From: Bog-257 sp963805985
GTDB lineage: Bacteria; Acidobacteriota; Terriglobia; Terriglobales; Acidobacteriaceae
DNA length: 64,000 bases
Assembly (NCBI GenBank): GCA_963805985.1
Contig: CAWDWG010000008.1
Location: 248,001 to 312,000 of the forward strand
Direction of reading: 5' to 3'
The translations under genes were made by a program, and so were the position numbers. Each line of letters starts with the position of its first letter. Within the stretch, counting starts at the first letter, position 1. A model generated the notes under the pieces. The model was not told the DNA's origin. It searched no databases and worked only from the letters and a program-made list of their open reading frames with translations. Below, in pieces: positions 1 to 8,764 of this stretch.

Positions 1-444
1 CGCTCGCGCCAGGCCCGGCAGCACGACTACGACAAAATGCGGCAGCAGTTGGTTGCCAAGCAACTGGAAGTTCTGCCCACTCGCGGCATGGATCAGAAGT
101 TGAAGCAGGCGTCGCACGACATCACCGGTTTCTACGACGGGCGCTTTCCGGCGGAGTATTCGCAGGTCTCCGCCGAGTTGGGCAAAGTCGCAGCCGACAA
201 CAACGTGCACTTGTCCGCCATCAAGTACGACGAGAAGGCCTCGCCAATCGAAGACCTGCGACGGCTGAACATCGAGATCGCACTCTCTGGCGACTATCTG
301 CAGGAAGTGAAGTTCATCAACGGTCTCGAGCGCGACAAGATGTTCTTTCTGATCGACGGAGTCGCCCTCGGTGAGCAGCAGGGGAATGTTCGTCTGCAGT
401 TGAAACTGGAAACCTATCTGCGCGCGGGAGCAGCCAAGTCGTGA
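1..444 (+). CDS. pilO: Type IV pilus inner-membrane assembly protein PilO-like (5' end outside window)
   Basis: The frame is open from the first base, so the gene begins upstream and only the C-terminal ~147 residues are visible. PilO forms a periplasmic heterodimer with PilN that links the cytoplasmic PilM platform to PilP and the secretin. The visible part is a soluble alpha/beta domain in which a segment about quantity-of-central-to-late residues (LSGDYLQEVKFINGLERDK) matches the PilO ferredoxin-like fold pattern; the N-terminal membrane helix would lie outside the window. The stop overlaps the next start in a GTGA quartet, so translation of the pilP-like gene is coupled. Assignment rests on the fold pattern and on the downstream PilP-like gene, not on a catalytic motif. 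Confidence 0.72.
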   Translation, partial: RSRQARQHDYDKMRQQLVAKQLEVLPTRGMDQKLKQASHDITGFYDGRFPAEYSQVSAELGKVAADNNVHLSAIKYDEKASPIEDLRRLNIEIALSGDYLQEVKFINGLERDKMFFLIDGVALGEQQGNVRLQLKLETYLRAGAAKS

Positions 445-992
445 AGATTGGTACCGAGAATAAGACCAAGACGATCCTGGCCGTCGTGCTGATGGTCATC
501 GCCGTCGTGCTGGTCGTGCGGACGTTCTGGGGCGGAGGCGAGGAAACAGCCGCACCCGCGCCGGCGGCGCAACATAGCACGAAAACCAGCTACAAGGCGC
601 ATACGCTGCTCGCGCACTCGCTCGATCCCAGCCTGCGCTTCGATGTGCTGAAGGCCAGCGAGGACGTCACCTACAAAGGTACCGGCCGCAATATTTTCCG
701 CTCCGAAGCGCCTCCTCCGCCGATGCCTACGCCGCTGCCGCCGGACCCAGAACCGAAGGGTCCGCCGCCTCCACCACCACCGCCGCCAATTGATCTCAAG
801 TTCTACGGCTATGCTGGTCCTAAGGGCGGCAACCGTCAGGTGTTCCTGTTGAGGGGCGAGGACATTTTCCTGGCCCGGGAAGGCCAGATCATCGACCGTC
901 GCTACAAGATATTGCACATCGGGACGAACTCGGTAGAAATCCAGGATGTGCTGACCAACCATACAGAAACCAAACCCCTGACCGCGGGATAA
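441..992 (+). CDS. pilP: Type IV pilus assembly protein PilP-like
   Basis: This 183-residue protein starts with GTG inside the stop of the upstream PilO-like gene (4-nt overlap). It has one N-terminal membrane helix at about residues 11-27, a linker, a proline-rich stretch at roughly 90-115, and a C-terminal beta-rich domain (about 118-175). This organisation fits PilP, the periplasmic partner that joins PilN/PilO to the PilQ secretin. PilP is usually a lipoprotein, but no lipobox cysteine is visible here; the helix appears to be an uncleaved anchor, which occurs in PilP-like proteins outside the Proteobacteria. The function is inferred from position and architecture. Confidence 0.62.
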   Translation: MKIGTENKTKTILAVVLMVIAVVLVVRTFWGGGEETAAPAPAAQHSTKTSYKAHTLLAHSLDPSLRFDVLKASEDVTYKGTGRNIFRSEAPPPPMPTPLPPDPEPKGPPPPPPPPPIDLKFYGYAGPKGGNRQVFLLRGEDIFLAREGQIIDRRYKILHIGTNSVEIQDVLTNHTETKPLTAG

Positions 993-999
993 TCCAGAC

Positions 1000-2115
1000 G
1001 TGCTTTTGCATCATCAGAACACGGATCAAGCTCGCTTGCGGCGCCGGCAGCGCGACGGCGGATATATGCTGCTCGCCATCCTGCTGATGATGGCGCTGAT
1101 GATCATTGTCGCGACCTACTACGTCGCGCCCCGCATGGTGCAGCAAATCAAGCGCGATCGCGAACTGGAGATGATCCATCGCGGTACCGAATACGCACGC
1201 GCGATCAAGAAGTTCTACAAGAAGAACGGCCGCTATCCGGCGACGCTGGATGATCTCGACAAAGGACAGATTCGGTTCTTGCGCCAGCGTTACAAAGATC
1301 CGCTGTCCAAAGACGGCAAATGGAAGCTGCTCACCTATGGCGACATCGCAACCTTGTTGAACGGGGCTGCCCCGGGTACGCCTGCCGCTGCTCTGGGGGC
1401 GCAGGGCGGAGGAATTTCGCCTGGCGGCGCGCTTCTCGGCGGCGCGCAATCTTCCGCTGGCGGCAACGTTGGCTCCTCCTTACAACAGCTGCAGCAGCAA
1501 ATCCTGACGACACAGGGGGGGCAACAGCAACCTGTGTCCAACATCGTAAACCCCACGAATACCAGTCAGGGTTTTGGTTCGCAAAGCAGCCCGGGCAGTA
1601 GCGACGGATTTTCCGGCGGTACCGATCAGGGCAGCTCGGGATTCGGCCAATCCAGCAGCAATCCCGGATCAAGCTTCGGCAACAGCACCGGGAGCGGTTT
1701 TGGCAGCAGCCAGCCGGGAGCCAGCAATCAGCCGGGCTCGGCCTTCGGGCAGAACACGACCGGCGGCAATCAGCAATTCGGCGGCGGCGCGATTGTCGGC
1801 GTGGCCAGCTTAAACAAAGAAAAGACCATTCGTATTTACAACAAGAAGAAGACCTACGATCAGTGGATGTTCATCTACAACCCCATGATGGACGTGGCCA
1901 ACACGCTCTTGCGCGGGCCGTATCAGCCAACCACCATTGGCGGATCGCAGATTGGAACGCCCGCCAGCCAGTTGAATGGCCAACAACAGAATGGGCAGCA
2001 AAGCCCGTTCGGTCAGCAACCGGGCGGTCTTGGTCAGCAGCCCGGAGGCTTTGGCCAGCAGCCGGGTAGTGGTTTCGGCCAGCAACAGGGTACGCCGCCG
2101 CAGTCTCCGCAATAA
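1000..2115 (+). CDS. Pseudopilin-like protein with Gly/Gln/Ser-rich tail
   Basis: This 371-residue protein starts with GTG seven bases after the pilP-like stop. A basic leader (RRRQRDGG) precedes a hydrophobic helix (about 23-44), as in type IV prepilins cut after glycine by PilD. The next part (about 45-110) resembles the GspG-type N-helix and head, with a KKNGRYPATLDDL segment seen in many pseudopilins. The mature fifth residue appears to be Ala rather than the usual Glu, so filament incorporation may differ. Residues ~115-255 and ~305-371 are low-complexity Gly/Ser/Gln/Pro repeats, including FGQQPGG-type units. Its place in the pilus operon suggests a minor pilin or secretion pseudopilin. 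The secretin pilQ, often found next, is absent. Confidence 0.6.
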   Translation: MLLHHQNTDQARLRRRQRDGGYMLLAILLMMALMIIVATYYVAPRMVQQIKRDRELEMIHRGTEYARAIKKFYKKNGRYPATLDDLDKGQIRFLRQRYKDPLSKDGKWKLLTYGDIATLLNGAAPGTPAAALGAQGGGISPGGALLGGAQSSAGGNVGSSLQQLQQQILTTQGGQQQPVSNIVNPTNTSQGFGSQSSPGSSDGFSGGTDQGSSGFGQSSSNPGSSFGNSTGSGFGSSQPGASNQPGSAFGQNTTGGNQQFGGGAIVGVASLNKEKTIRIYNKKKTYDQWMFIYNPMMDVANTLLRGPYQPTTIGGSQIGTPASQLNGQQQNGQQSPFGQQPGGLGQQPGGFGQQPGSGFGQQQGTPPQSPQ

Positions 2116-2249
2116 TGGCTACCCGCCCGAGCAGAACTAGCAGCCGTAGGTTTGCCAAACCGCAGCGCTCCTCAATAGACTCGATTCGCGGATGGCGCCT
2201 TGCAAGCCGGAGCCGGCAATCCTGCGGAATCTGAAGAACCGATAATCAC

Positions 2250-3269
2250 ATGAGACTGGTCACTTTTTTGGACAACCAATCGCGTCAGCGCATCGGAGCA
2301 GTTGCGCCCGATGGCCGGATTGTCGATTTGAATTCTGCGAATGCGCTGTTGGTTCGCGAGAAGAACCACGATGCAAGCGCGGCGGACACGATCGTTCCAC
2401 CCGACATGCGGCTGCTGTTTGAAGGCGGAGATCGCAGCCTCGATGCGGCGCGGGCTGCGCTCGAGTACGTTGGCGCGCAGCGGCCCGACACCGGCGTCAA
2501 TCATGAGCCGGTCTCCTACAAGCGGGAAGAAGTTCACATTAAGGCGCCGATCATTCCCAGGAAGTTCTTCCATACGGCGGGCAATTTCCGCGAACACCAT
2601 CATGAGGCGGAGAAAGCCGGCTTTTCGCACCCTGTCTTGCCGTGGATCGTCTTCTTCCAGAACGTCGATGCCATCATCGGACCGGACGAGCCGGTCATCT
2701 TTCCACCGCACCTCACCACCGAGCTCGATTACGAACTGGAGCTCGCGGTCGTGCTGAAAAAAGCCGGCAAGCATTTCGCCGCGAAAGACGCCGCTCCTTA
2801 CATCGGCGGCTTCGTCATTTTCAACGACATCACGGCCCGTGATATTCAACGCCAGGAGATGAAGTCCGGCGTCTTCAGCTTCTGCAAAGGGATTGACTCG
2901 TTCTGCCCGCTGGGCCCGCACATTGTTACCGCTGACGAGATCAAGGACCCGCACAACCTCGCGATGGAGCTGCGCGTCAACGACGAAGCCCGGCAGCGCT
3001 CGCACAGCAGCAAGATGTCGGTCACGATCCCCGAAATTCTGGCGCATTATTCGCCGATGGGCTACAGCGCCGGTGATGTCGTGTCGACGGGCACGGTCTC
3101 CGGCGTCGCCGCCTTCAGCCCCGATCCCAAGGCCTGGTTCCTGAAGCCGGGAGACGTGATGGAATGCGAGATCGAGCAGATCGGTATTTTGCGCAATCCG
3201 GTGATCTCATGGGAGCAGGCCTACGGTGAAAAGCCGCCAGCACATGCGACGGAAGGGGCAGCGCGATGA
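2250..3269 (+). CDS. Fumarylacetoacetate hydrolase (FAH) family protein
   Basis: This 339-residue protein has the FAH fold, whose members cleave or isomerise C-C bonds in 2-oxo-4-ene or acylpyruvate-type acids using a divalent metal. Metal-ligand segments are visible: the acidic pair in LDYELELAVVLKK (about 152-164) and the aspartate in VIFNDITARDIQRQE (about 188-202). The C-terminal GDVVSTGTVSGV and LKPGDVMECEIEQIG segments are typical of the family. It starts with ATG, with no strong ribosome binding site visible. Its stop overlaps the next start (ATGA), so it is coupled to the HMGL-family synthase that follows. The substrate cannot be read from sequence; ureidoglycolate lyase-like, acylpyruvase or aromatic-catabolic roles are all possible. 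Confidence 0.85.
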   Translation: MRLVTFLDNQSRQRIGAVAPDGRIVDLNSANALLVREKNHDASAADTIVPPDMRLLFEGGDRSLDAARAALEYVGAQRPDTGVNHEPVSYKREEVHIKAPIIPRKFFHTAGNFREHHHEAEKAGFSHPVLPWIVFFQNVDAIIGPDEPVIFPPHLTTELDYELELAVVLKKAGKHFAAKDAAPYIGGFVIFNDITARDIQRQEMKSGVFSFCKGIDSFCPLGPHIVTADEIKDPHNLAMELRVNDEARQRSHSSKMSVTIPEILAHYSPMGYSAGDVVSTGTVSGVAAFSPDPKAWFLKPGDVMECEIEQIGILRNPVISWEQAYGEKPPAHATEGAAR

Positions 3270-4477
3270 GCACGCTCGCGGGAAAGGTCTGGACCAGCGA
3301 ACTCAATTCTCGACCCGACGTGCGTCCTGAATTCGATCGCTCGCGAATCATTCGCTTCTACGACACTACGCTTCGCGACGGCGAGCAGACGGTCGGTGTC
3401 GTCTTCAGTCCTCAGCAGAAGCTGGAGATCGCCAGGAAGCTCGACGAGTTGGGCGTCGGACGCATCGAGGCTGGCTTCCCGAAAGTCTCCGCCGAAGACG
3501 CCGAGGCGATTTCTCTGATCCTGCGCGCTGGGCTGAAGCATTCCGAAGTTTGGGGTTTTTCGCGATCAACTCGCGGCGATGTGGAAGAGCTTGTGCGCCT
3601 CGGACTGCAGGCCTCGGTGATTGAGCTGCCGGTCAGCGATCTCAAGCTCAAGGCGTACGGAATCACCCGCGACGAAGCTGTGAGACGTGCGACCGAGGCG
3701 ATTCGTTTCGCGGCTCAGAACGGAATTCGCGTGGCATTCTTCGGTGTGGATGGCAGCCGCGCGGACCTTGAGTTTCTGCGAAAAATTTATTCCGCGGCCA
3801 TCGATGCCGGCGCGAAGGAAATCGTGTTAGTGGACACGATCGGTGTCTGCACCCCCGAAGCGGCGGAGTTTCTGGTGCGCTGGGCCAGAGAATGGGCGGG
3901 CAATGATATTCCAATCCACTGGCATGGCCACAACGACTTTGGCCTGGCAACTGCGATAGCCGTTGCCGCAGTGCGCGGCGGCGCGACCTGGATCCAGGGC
4001 ACCATCAATGGGATGGGGGAGCGCGCCGGTAATGCTGACATCGCAGAGGTCGCGCTGGCCTTGCAGTGTCTCTACGACGTCCCAGTCGAACTCAATCTGC
4101 AGCGTATCCGTGAAGTGTCGGAAACGGTGCGGCGGGCAGGGAAGTACGAGTTGGAGGGATGGAAGCCGCTGATCGGCGACAATCTTTTCCTGCGCGAGAG
4201 CGGCGCGGTCGCCAGCCAGTTTCACATCCCCGAGGCGATTGAGCCTTACGCCGCCGATCTGGTGGGAGCGAAGCGGGGCATTGTTCTCGGAAAGAAAAGC
4301 GGCCTCGACAGCATTCGTCTGAAAGCCGAAGAGTTGCGCGTTGATGTGCCTGAGGTGCAGCGTGCGGTCGTGCTGGAAGCGGTCAAGCGCAAAGCCATCG
4401 CCAACGCGGGATTGGTAAGCGACGATGAATTCCGCGCAATCCTCCAGAGTCTCGCCGACAAGGATGCATTGTCATGA
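3266..4477 (+). CDS. Homocitrate/isopropylmalate/citramalate synthase family enzyme
   Basis: This 403-residue protein is a DRE-TIM metallolyase that condenses acetyl-CoA with a 2-oxo acid. It has FYDTTLRDGEQTVGV (residues ~31-45, catalytic Arg and metal-binding Asp), the HWHGHNDFGLATA metal-binding histidines (about 213-225), and INGMGERAGNADI (about 247-259). It lacks the C-terminal leucine-feedback domain of LeuA and has NifV/AksA-like length. No nif gene is nearby, so a nitrogenase cofactor role is not supported here. Translational coupling to the FAH-family gene suggests the two act on one carboxylic-acid pathway. Substrate specificity (2-oxoglutarate, pyruvate or 2-oxoisovalerate) is open. 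Confidence 0.82.
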   Translation: MSTLAGKVWTSELNSRPDVRPEFDRSRIIRFYDTTLRDGEQTVGVVFSPQQKLEIARKLDELGVGRIEAGFPKVSAEDAEAISLILRAGLKHSEVWGFSRSTRGDVEELVRLGLQASVIELPVSDLKLKAYGITRDEAVRRATEAIRFAAQNGIRVAFFGVDGSRADLEFLRKIYSAAIDAGAKEIVLVDTIGVCTPEAAEFLVRWAREWAGNDIPIHWHGHNDFGLATAIAVAAVRGGATWIQGTINGMGERAGNADIAEVALALQCLYDVPVELNLQRIREVSETVRRAGKYELEGWKPLIGDNLFLRESGAVASQFHIPEAIEPYAADLVGAKRGIVLGKKSGLDSIRLKAEELRVDVPEVQRAVVLEAVKRKAIANAGLVSDDEFRAILQSLADKDALS

Positions 4478-4637
4478 ATCGGGAGAACCCGAAGGGTCCG
4501 CTGTCATTAGAGTGGCTTGTGCGCCTTGAGCACAGGGTCTAATTTCGACGACGACGGAGGCGATGGGGCTCAGGTACAGCAATTCGCGCCCGCGGCTTCC
4601 TGACGCCGAATCCCGCGGTATTTCCACCCGGCCACAA

Positions 4638-5708
4638 TCACTTGGTCCTGATCCTCTCCAATACTGCTCCCGCAATCAGCGGCAACCCTACTGTCGCATC
4701 CAGCAGCACCTCGGAGAAGCGACCGCCCTCTTCGGGAGGAACAAACTTGCCCCACGACACCGCCTCGCTATACGTGCAGCCCGACAGTCCGCCCCAATTC
4801 ACCGGCTCCGGACATATACGAACGCCGTAATGGAATCTCTTCAGCGGTAGGTCTTCGCCGCCGCGACGATGCCGAAGCTCGATGAACGGCCCGAACTGCT
4901 GCGCCCAATTCCGCGGCACCCCGCCGCCGATGGTGAAGATTCCCAGCCGCTCCTGCTTTAACAGCGTGTCGGCGTAGTGTTCCAAATCCTCGAACGGATC
5001 GAAATGCAGCGCCGGAAGGTTGTTCTTCCGACGCGCGCGATTGTGCAGCGCGACATCGAGCCCGATCTCGGAATCGCTGAAGGCGGGAACGAATACCGGA
5101 ACATTCTTCTCGAACGCCGATTTGAGAATGCCGCGCTCTTTGATGTGCTCACTCAAGTAGCGCCCGATCTCGCGGTTGAGCTTGTAGGAGCACAGCACTT
5201 CGTTGTGGTCCCAGCCGTTTAGAATGCGGGCGACAATCGTCTCCACAAAATCCAGATTCGTCTCCGGCTCCAGCGTGTCGTAAACCCGGTTGTAGCCCGC
5301 CTCATACAGCTCAAGGTCGTCCATGCGAGGGTCGTATTTGAAATGCGAGCGGCCCACGCCTTCCACCAGGCCATGCGCCATCAGCGCACCAGTCGAGATG
5401 ATGGCATTAACAACGCCGCGATCGATCAGCTCGGTGACGATCAGTCCTTGCTTTGCGACCGTCATAGCGCCGGCCAGCGTCATGACAATAAAACAATCTT
5501 TGTCGCGCGCCATCGCTTCCAGAACGTCGGCGCCCTCACCGACCTGCCTGCCAGTGAACGCCGTGCGCCCCATGCTGCGCACCAGATCGTCGATGCTGTG
5601 GATTGCGGGCAGATCCAGCGGCTCCAGAGGCACGAGTTTGTCGGAAACAGGATCGTGCAGTACGCGATCGATACCTTCGCCGTGATTCTTGTCTTGCGCG
5701 TCGTTCAA
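4638..5708 (-). CDS. Deoxyhypusine synthase-family protein (possible homospermidine synthase)
   Basis: This NAD-dependent family transfers the aminobutyl group of spermidine or putrescine. The C-terminal EAVSWGKF motif holds the lysine that forms the imine intermediate in eukaryotic deoxyhypusine synthase, 36 residues from the end. The nucleotide-binding GGGVPRNW and STGA segments are also present. The frame stays open to 5843, but the first ~45 residues do not resemble the family. A TTG at 5708 preceded by GAGGTG six bases upstream gives a 356-residue protein of normal size; a GTG at 5717 is the alternative. Bacteria generally lack eIF5A, and the gene is divergent from aguB-aguA (putrescine synthesis), so homospermidine or a related polyamine is the likeliest product. 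This is an inference from context. Confidence 0.8.
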   Translation of the reverse strand: MNDAQDKNHGEGIDRVLHDPVSDKLVPLEPLDLPAIHSIDDLVRSMGRTAFTGRQVGEGADVLEAMARDKDCFIVMTLAGAMTVAKQGLIVTELIDRGVVNAIISTGALMAHGLVEGVGRSHFKYDPRMDDLELYEAGYNRVYDTLEPETNLDFVETIVARILNGWDHNEVLCSYKLNREIGRYLSEHIKERGILKSAFEKNVPVFVPAFSDSEIGLDVALHNRARRKNNLPALHFDPFEDLEHYADTLLKQERLGIFTIGGGVPRNWAQQFGPFIELRHRRGGEDLPLKRFHYGVRICPEPVNWGGLSGCTYSEAVSWGKFVPPEEGGRFSEVLLDATVGLPLIAGAVLERIRTK

Positions 5709-5899
5709 CGGATTCACCTCATCTATGCAGGAGAGCCACAAATTATCAGCGGAACAATCGAAGCTACAGGTTGTCGCGATTGCCGTCAACGTGAGCAGCC
5801 GTGGCAGATGTAACCGCGCATTAACAATCGTTGCCTGGCCCATTGCCGGGCTTACGCGAATGCTATGCTAGCAATGCATTTCGCAGATCGGGAGAAGAT
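5709..5899. promoter_or_regulatory. Divergent intergenic region between the DHS-like gene and aguB
   Basis: About 190 bases separate the chosen starts of the two divergently transcribed polyamine genes, so both promoters should lie here. A TATGCT hexamer at 5864-5869 could be a -10 element for aguB, but the matching -35 is weak. No operator palindrome stands out. Both flanking genes have longer open frames reaching into this region, but those extensions lack family similarity. Confidence 0.35.
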
Positions 5900-6802
5900 T
5901 TGCACGAGCGCAACTTTCATATCGGTGTAGTGCAGATGTCGTGTACGCCGGAGCCGGAGCAGAATCTGGAGCGCGCAATCGAGCACGTTCGCACCGCTGC
6001 CGGCAAGGGCGCCGAAATCATCTGTCTGCCGGAGCTTTTTCAGACGCAATATTTCTGTCAGCGGGAAGACATCGCGCTGTTTGATTTGGCTGAGCCGATT
6101 CCCGGGCCGGCGACCAGGCGGCTGGGCGATCTCGCTCGCGAGCTGAACGTCACCATCGTCGCTTCGCTGTTCGAGCGGCGCGCGTCCGGGGTTTATCACA
6201 ACACCGCTGCCATCATCGACACCGGCGGCAAACTTGCGGGTATCTATCGCAAGATGCACATCCCCGACGACCCGCTCTATTACGAGAAGTTTTACTTCAC
6301 GCCGGGCGATCTCGGATTCAAGGCGTTCGAAACTGATTTTGCGAAGTTTGGAACGCTGGTGTGCTGGGATCAGTGGTATCCCGAGGGAGCGCGTCTGACA
6401 GCGCTGCAGGGTGCGAACGTGTTGTTCTACCCGACCGCCATCGGCTGGCATCCAGACGAAAAGGCGCAGTACGGCGAGGTGCAGTACGATGCCTGGCAAA
6501 CCATCCAGCGCTCGCACGCCATCGCGAATGGAGTTTACGTCGCAGTACCGAATCGCGTCGGCTTCGAAACCGGAAACATTCGCGGCAAGGAAGCGCCGGG
6601 GAAAGGCCTGGAGTTCTGGGGCGGCTCGTTCATCGCCGACCCATTTGGCCGTATCCTTGCCAAGGCGTCGCATGACAAAGAGGACGTGCTGGTAGCCGAG
6701 GTCGATCTCCACCACATCGAAGACGTGCGCCGCAACTGGCCTTTTTGGCGCGACCGTCGCGTCGACGCCTACGCTCCCATCACGCAGCGGTTCCTGGTCT
6801 AG
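5900..6802 (+). CDS. aguB: N-carbamoylputrescine amidase
   Basis: This nitrilase-superfamily amidohydrolase converts N-carbamoylputrescine to putrescine, CO2 and ammonia, the last step of the agmatine route. The Glu-Lys-Cys triad is visible: Glu in CLPELFQTQYFC, Lys in YRKMHIPDD, and Cys in LVCWDQWYPEGAR. The frame is open from an ATG at 5831, but the first 23 residues do not match the family. TTG at 5900 has GGGAG five bases upstream and gives about 300 residues, the usual length. It is followed three bases later by aguA, so the pair forms an operon covering agmatine to putrescine. The neighbouring DHS-like gene could use the putrescine. Confidence 0.9.
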   Translation: MHERNFHIGVVQMSCTPEPEQNLERAIEHVRTAAGKGAEIICLPELFQTQYFCQREDIALFDLAEPIPGPATRRLGDLARELNVTIVASLFERRASGVYHNTAAIIDTGGKLAGIYRKMHIPDDPLYYEKFYFTPGDLGFKAFETDFAKFGTLVCWDQWYPEGARLTALQGANVLFYPTAIGWHPDEKAQYGEVQYDAWQTIQRSHAIANGVYVAVPNRVGFETGNIRGKEAPGKGLEFWGGSFIADPFGRILAKASHDKEDVLVAEVDLHHIEDVRRNWPFWRDRRVDAYAPITQRFLV

Positions 6803-6805
6803 CCA

Positions 6806-7948
6806 ATGCCGACGTCAAAGAAAAGCAAGATCGATCTTTCGCAACCGCCCGCGGCACTGGGTTATCGCATGCCCGCCGAGTGGGAGCCGCATGAGGCGAC
6901 TTGGATCGCCTGGCCGCACAATCGCTCGGATTGGCCGGGCAAGTTCGAAGCGGTCCCCTGGATTTACGCCGAGATCGTTCGTCATCTGGCACGAGTCGAG
7001 CGCGTTAATATCCTGGTAAACGATGAGGCTGCCGAGGCCAAAGCACGCCAGATATTGGTCCGCTCGCATGTGTTGCCGGAAAAGGCCGGCGCTCCGGGAA
7101 AGCCCGCCGGCAATCTTCGCTTCTTTCACGTTCCCACGAATCGTTGCTGGACGCGCGATTACGGCCCGCTCTTTGTTCGCCGGGATTCGCGCAAAGGAGA
7201 ACCTGCATCGGTCGCCGCCACGCTGTGGCGCTTCAATGCCTGGGCAAAGTACAGCGACTGGAAGGTCGACGCGCTCGCCGGCAACGCGATCACGACGGCT
7301 CTAAAAGTTCCAGCCTGGCAGCCGGAGTTGCGGCACGACGGCGAGCTGCGACGGATCGTGCTTGAGGGCGGCAGCATCGACGTCAACGGTCGCGGAACTT
7401 TGATCACGACCGAAGAGTGTCTGCTGAGTGACGTGCAGCAGCGCAATCCCGGATTATCGCGCGAACATCTGGAAGAGATGTTCGCCGACTTCCTCGGAAT
7501 CGAGAAGGTTATCTGGCTGGAGCGCGGCATTGTCGGTGACGACACCCACGGACATGTCGACGACATCGCCCGCTTTGTTGGGCCGCGTACGGTGGTTACC
7601 GCCTATGAGCCCGATCCGGACGATCCCAATCACGAGCCGCTGCGGGAGAATTTTCGCTGGCTGAAGAAGAGCACCGACCAGTCCGGCAAATCGCTGAAGG
7701 TCGTGAAGCTGCCCATGCCCAAGCCGGTCGTGTTCGAAGGGCAGCGACTGCCGGCGAGCTATGCCAACTTCTACGTCGTAAATCAGCTGGTGCTTGTGCC
7801 CGTGTTTGGCGATGCGAATGATCGCGTTGCGCTCGAAGTTCTGGCAGAGGTATTTCCCGAGCGCGAGATCGTCGGCGTATACTGCCGCGATTTCATCTGG
7901 GGACTCGGCGCACTGCACTGCATGACGCAGCAGCAGCCGGCCGTCTGA
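6806..7948 (+). CDS. aguA: Agmatine deiminase
   Basis: This 380-residue protein is a guanidino-group-modifying (PPAD fold) enzyme that converts agmatine to N-carbamoylputrescine and ammonia. Family landmarks are the N-terminal MPAEWEPHEATWIAWPH segment, RDYGP (about 116-120), the catalytic His/Asp stretch DDTHGHVDDIARF, and the C-terminal nucleophile cysteine in LGALHCMTQQ. The start lies three bases after the aguB stop, so the two genes are co-transcribed. No arginine decarboxylase (speA) is in the window, so the agmatine source is unseen. Confidence 0.93.
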   Translation: MPTSKKSKIDLSQPPAALGYRMPAEWEPHEATWIAWPHNRSDWPGKFEAVPWIYAEIVRHLARVERVNILVNDEAAEAKARQILVRSHVLPEKAGAPGKPAGNLRFFHVPTNRCWTRDYGPLFVRRDSRKGEPASVAATLWRFNAWAKYSDWKVDALAGNAITTALKVPAWQPELRHDGELRRIVLEGGSIDVNGRGTLITTEECLLSDVQQRNPGLSREHLEEMFADFLGIEKVIWLERGIVGDDTHGHVDDIARFVGPRTVVTAYEPDPDDPNHEPLRENFRWLKKSTDQSGKSLKVVKLPMPKPVVFEGQRLPASYANFYVVNQLVLVPVFGDANDRVALEVLAEVFPEREIVGVYCRDFIWGLGALHCMTQQQPAV

Positions 7949-7954
7949 CCTATC

Positions 7955-8284
7955 TCACGGGCGCCGCTTCTTCCTTACCACCCGCGTCATGATGAAATAC
8001 CCTCCCGCCCCGACGCCGGAATAGAGGAAGCCATTCGCGAGGACGACGGTACCGGCAACCAGCGCCAACGCTAGCCCCGTGTCAGTCGCGGGACCAACGA
8101 TGAACGCCAATATAAATGGCGGGCAAACGAAGAGACTGAAAGCGCTCAGCGCATTTTGAAAGCCAGGCGTGATGGCTCCGGATCGCCACGCGAGGTAGAT
8201 GCAGATCGCGACCGCCATCCCCAGCACGTAGCTGACGGACAGCACCGTTAAGAGATAGTTCTCCTTGCCTTCGGGGCCTTGCAT
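7955..8284 (-). CDS. Small membrane protein of unknown function
   Basis: This 109-residue protein has three strongly hydrophobic stretches at about residues 13-33, 42-65 and 70-100, and ends in a basic tail (RVVRKKRRP), which suggests an integral membrane protein with a cytoplasmic C-terminus. No family motif was recognised. It runs convergently with aguA, with six bases between the stops. No strong ribosome binding site is visible upstream. It is kept as a gene because its hydrophobic pattern is coherent over the whole frame. Confidence 0.6.
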   Translation of the reverse strand: MQGPEGKENYLLTVLSVSYVLGMAVAICIYLAWRSGAITPGFQNALSAFSLFVCPPFILAFIVGPATDTGLALALVAGTVVLANGFLYSGVGAGGYFIMTRVVRKKRRP

Positions 8285-8383
8285 TACGCTTTCATCCTGC
8301 TATCAGTGTAGTTCGCAAAGCCGCGCACAGACCACCGCCCTGACTCGTGATATTCTGCCGCCGCATCTCTACAGGAGGATTTT

Positions 8384-8764
8384 ATGAGCAGCCCTACTTC
8401 GTCTGGGGGCGCGCCTCAAGCAGCGGCAATCGCCCATAACATGGTGACCACCGCCTTCACGCTCGATGGCTACCGCATTGTGCGCACGCTCGGATTGGTG
8501 CGCGGCATTATCGTGCGATCGCGCTCCATCGTGGGTACCATTGGCGCCAGTTTGCAGACGTTAGTCGGCGGCAACATCACGCTTTTGACGAACCTGTGCG
8601 AGGAGACGCGCGAGCACGCCTTCGACCTGATGCGGCAACATGCGGCGGAGTTGGGCGCGAACGCGGTCGTCGGCATGCGTTACGACGCAACAGAAGTCAT
8701 GCAAGGGGTGACCGAGGTGCTGGCGTATGGTACGGCAGTGTATGTGGAGAGAAGCAGCAATTAG
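8384..8764 (+). CDS. YbjQ/UPF0145 family protein (DUF74)
   Basis: This 126-residue protein belongs to the YbjQ family, sometimes called heavy-metal-binding domain proteins and thought to assemble as pentamers; the biochemical role is unsettled. Characteristic parts are the GYRIVRTLGLVRGIIVRSRS segment near residues 29-48, the AFDLMRQHAAELGANAVVGMRYD helix-strand, and a C-terminal LAYGTAVYV strand. An ATG start follows a full AGGAGG ribosome binding site seven bases upstream, one of the strongest in this window. Residues before ~20 are low-complexity. It is monocistronic, followed by a repeat and a tRNA on the other strand. Confidence 0.85.
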   Translation: MSSPTSSGGAPQAAAIAHNMVTTAFTLDGYRIVRTLGLVRGIIVRSRSIVGTIGASLQTLVGGNITLLTNLCEETREHAFDLMRQHAAELGANAVVGMRYDATEVMQGVTEVLAYGTAVYVERSSN

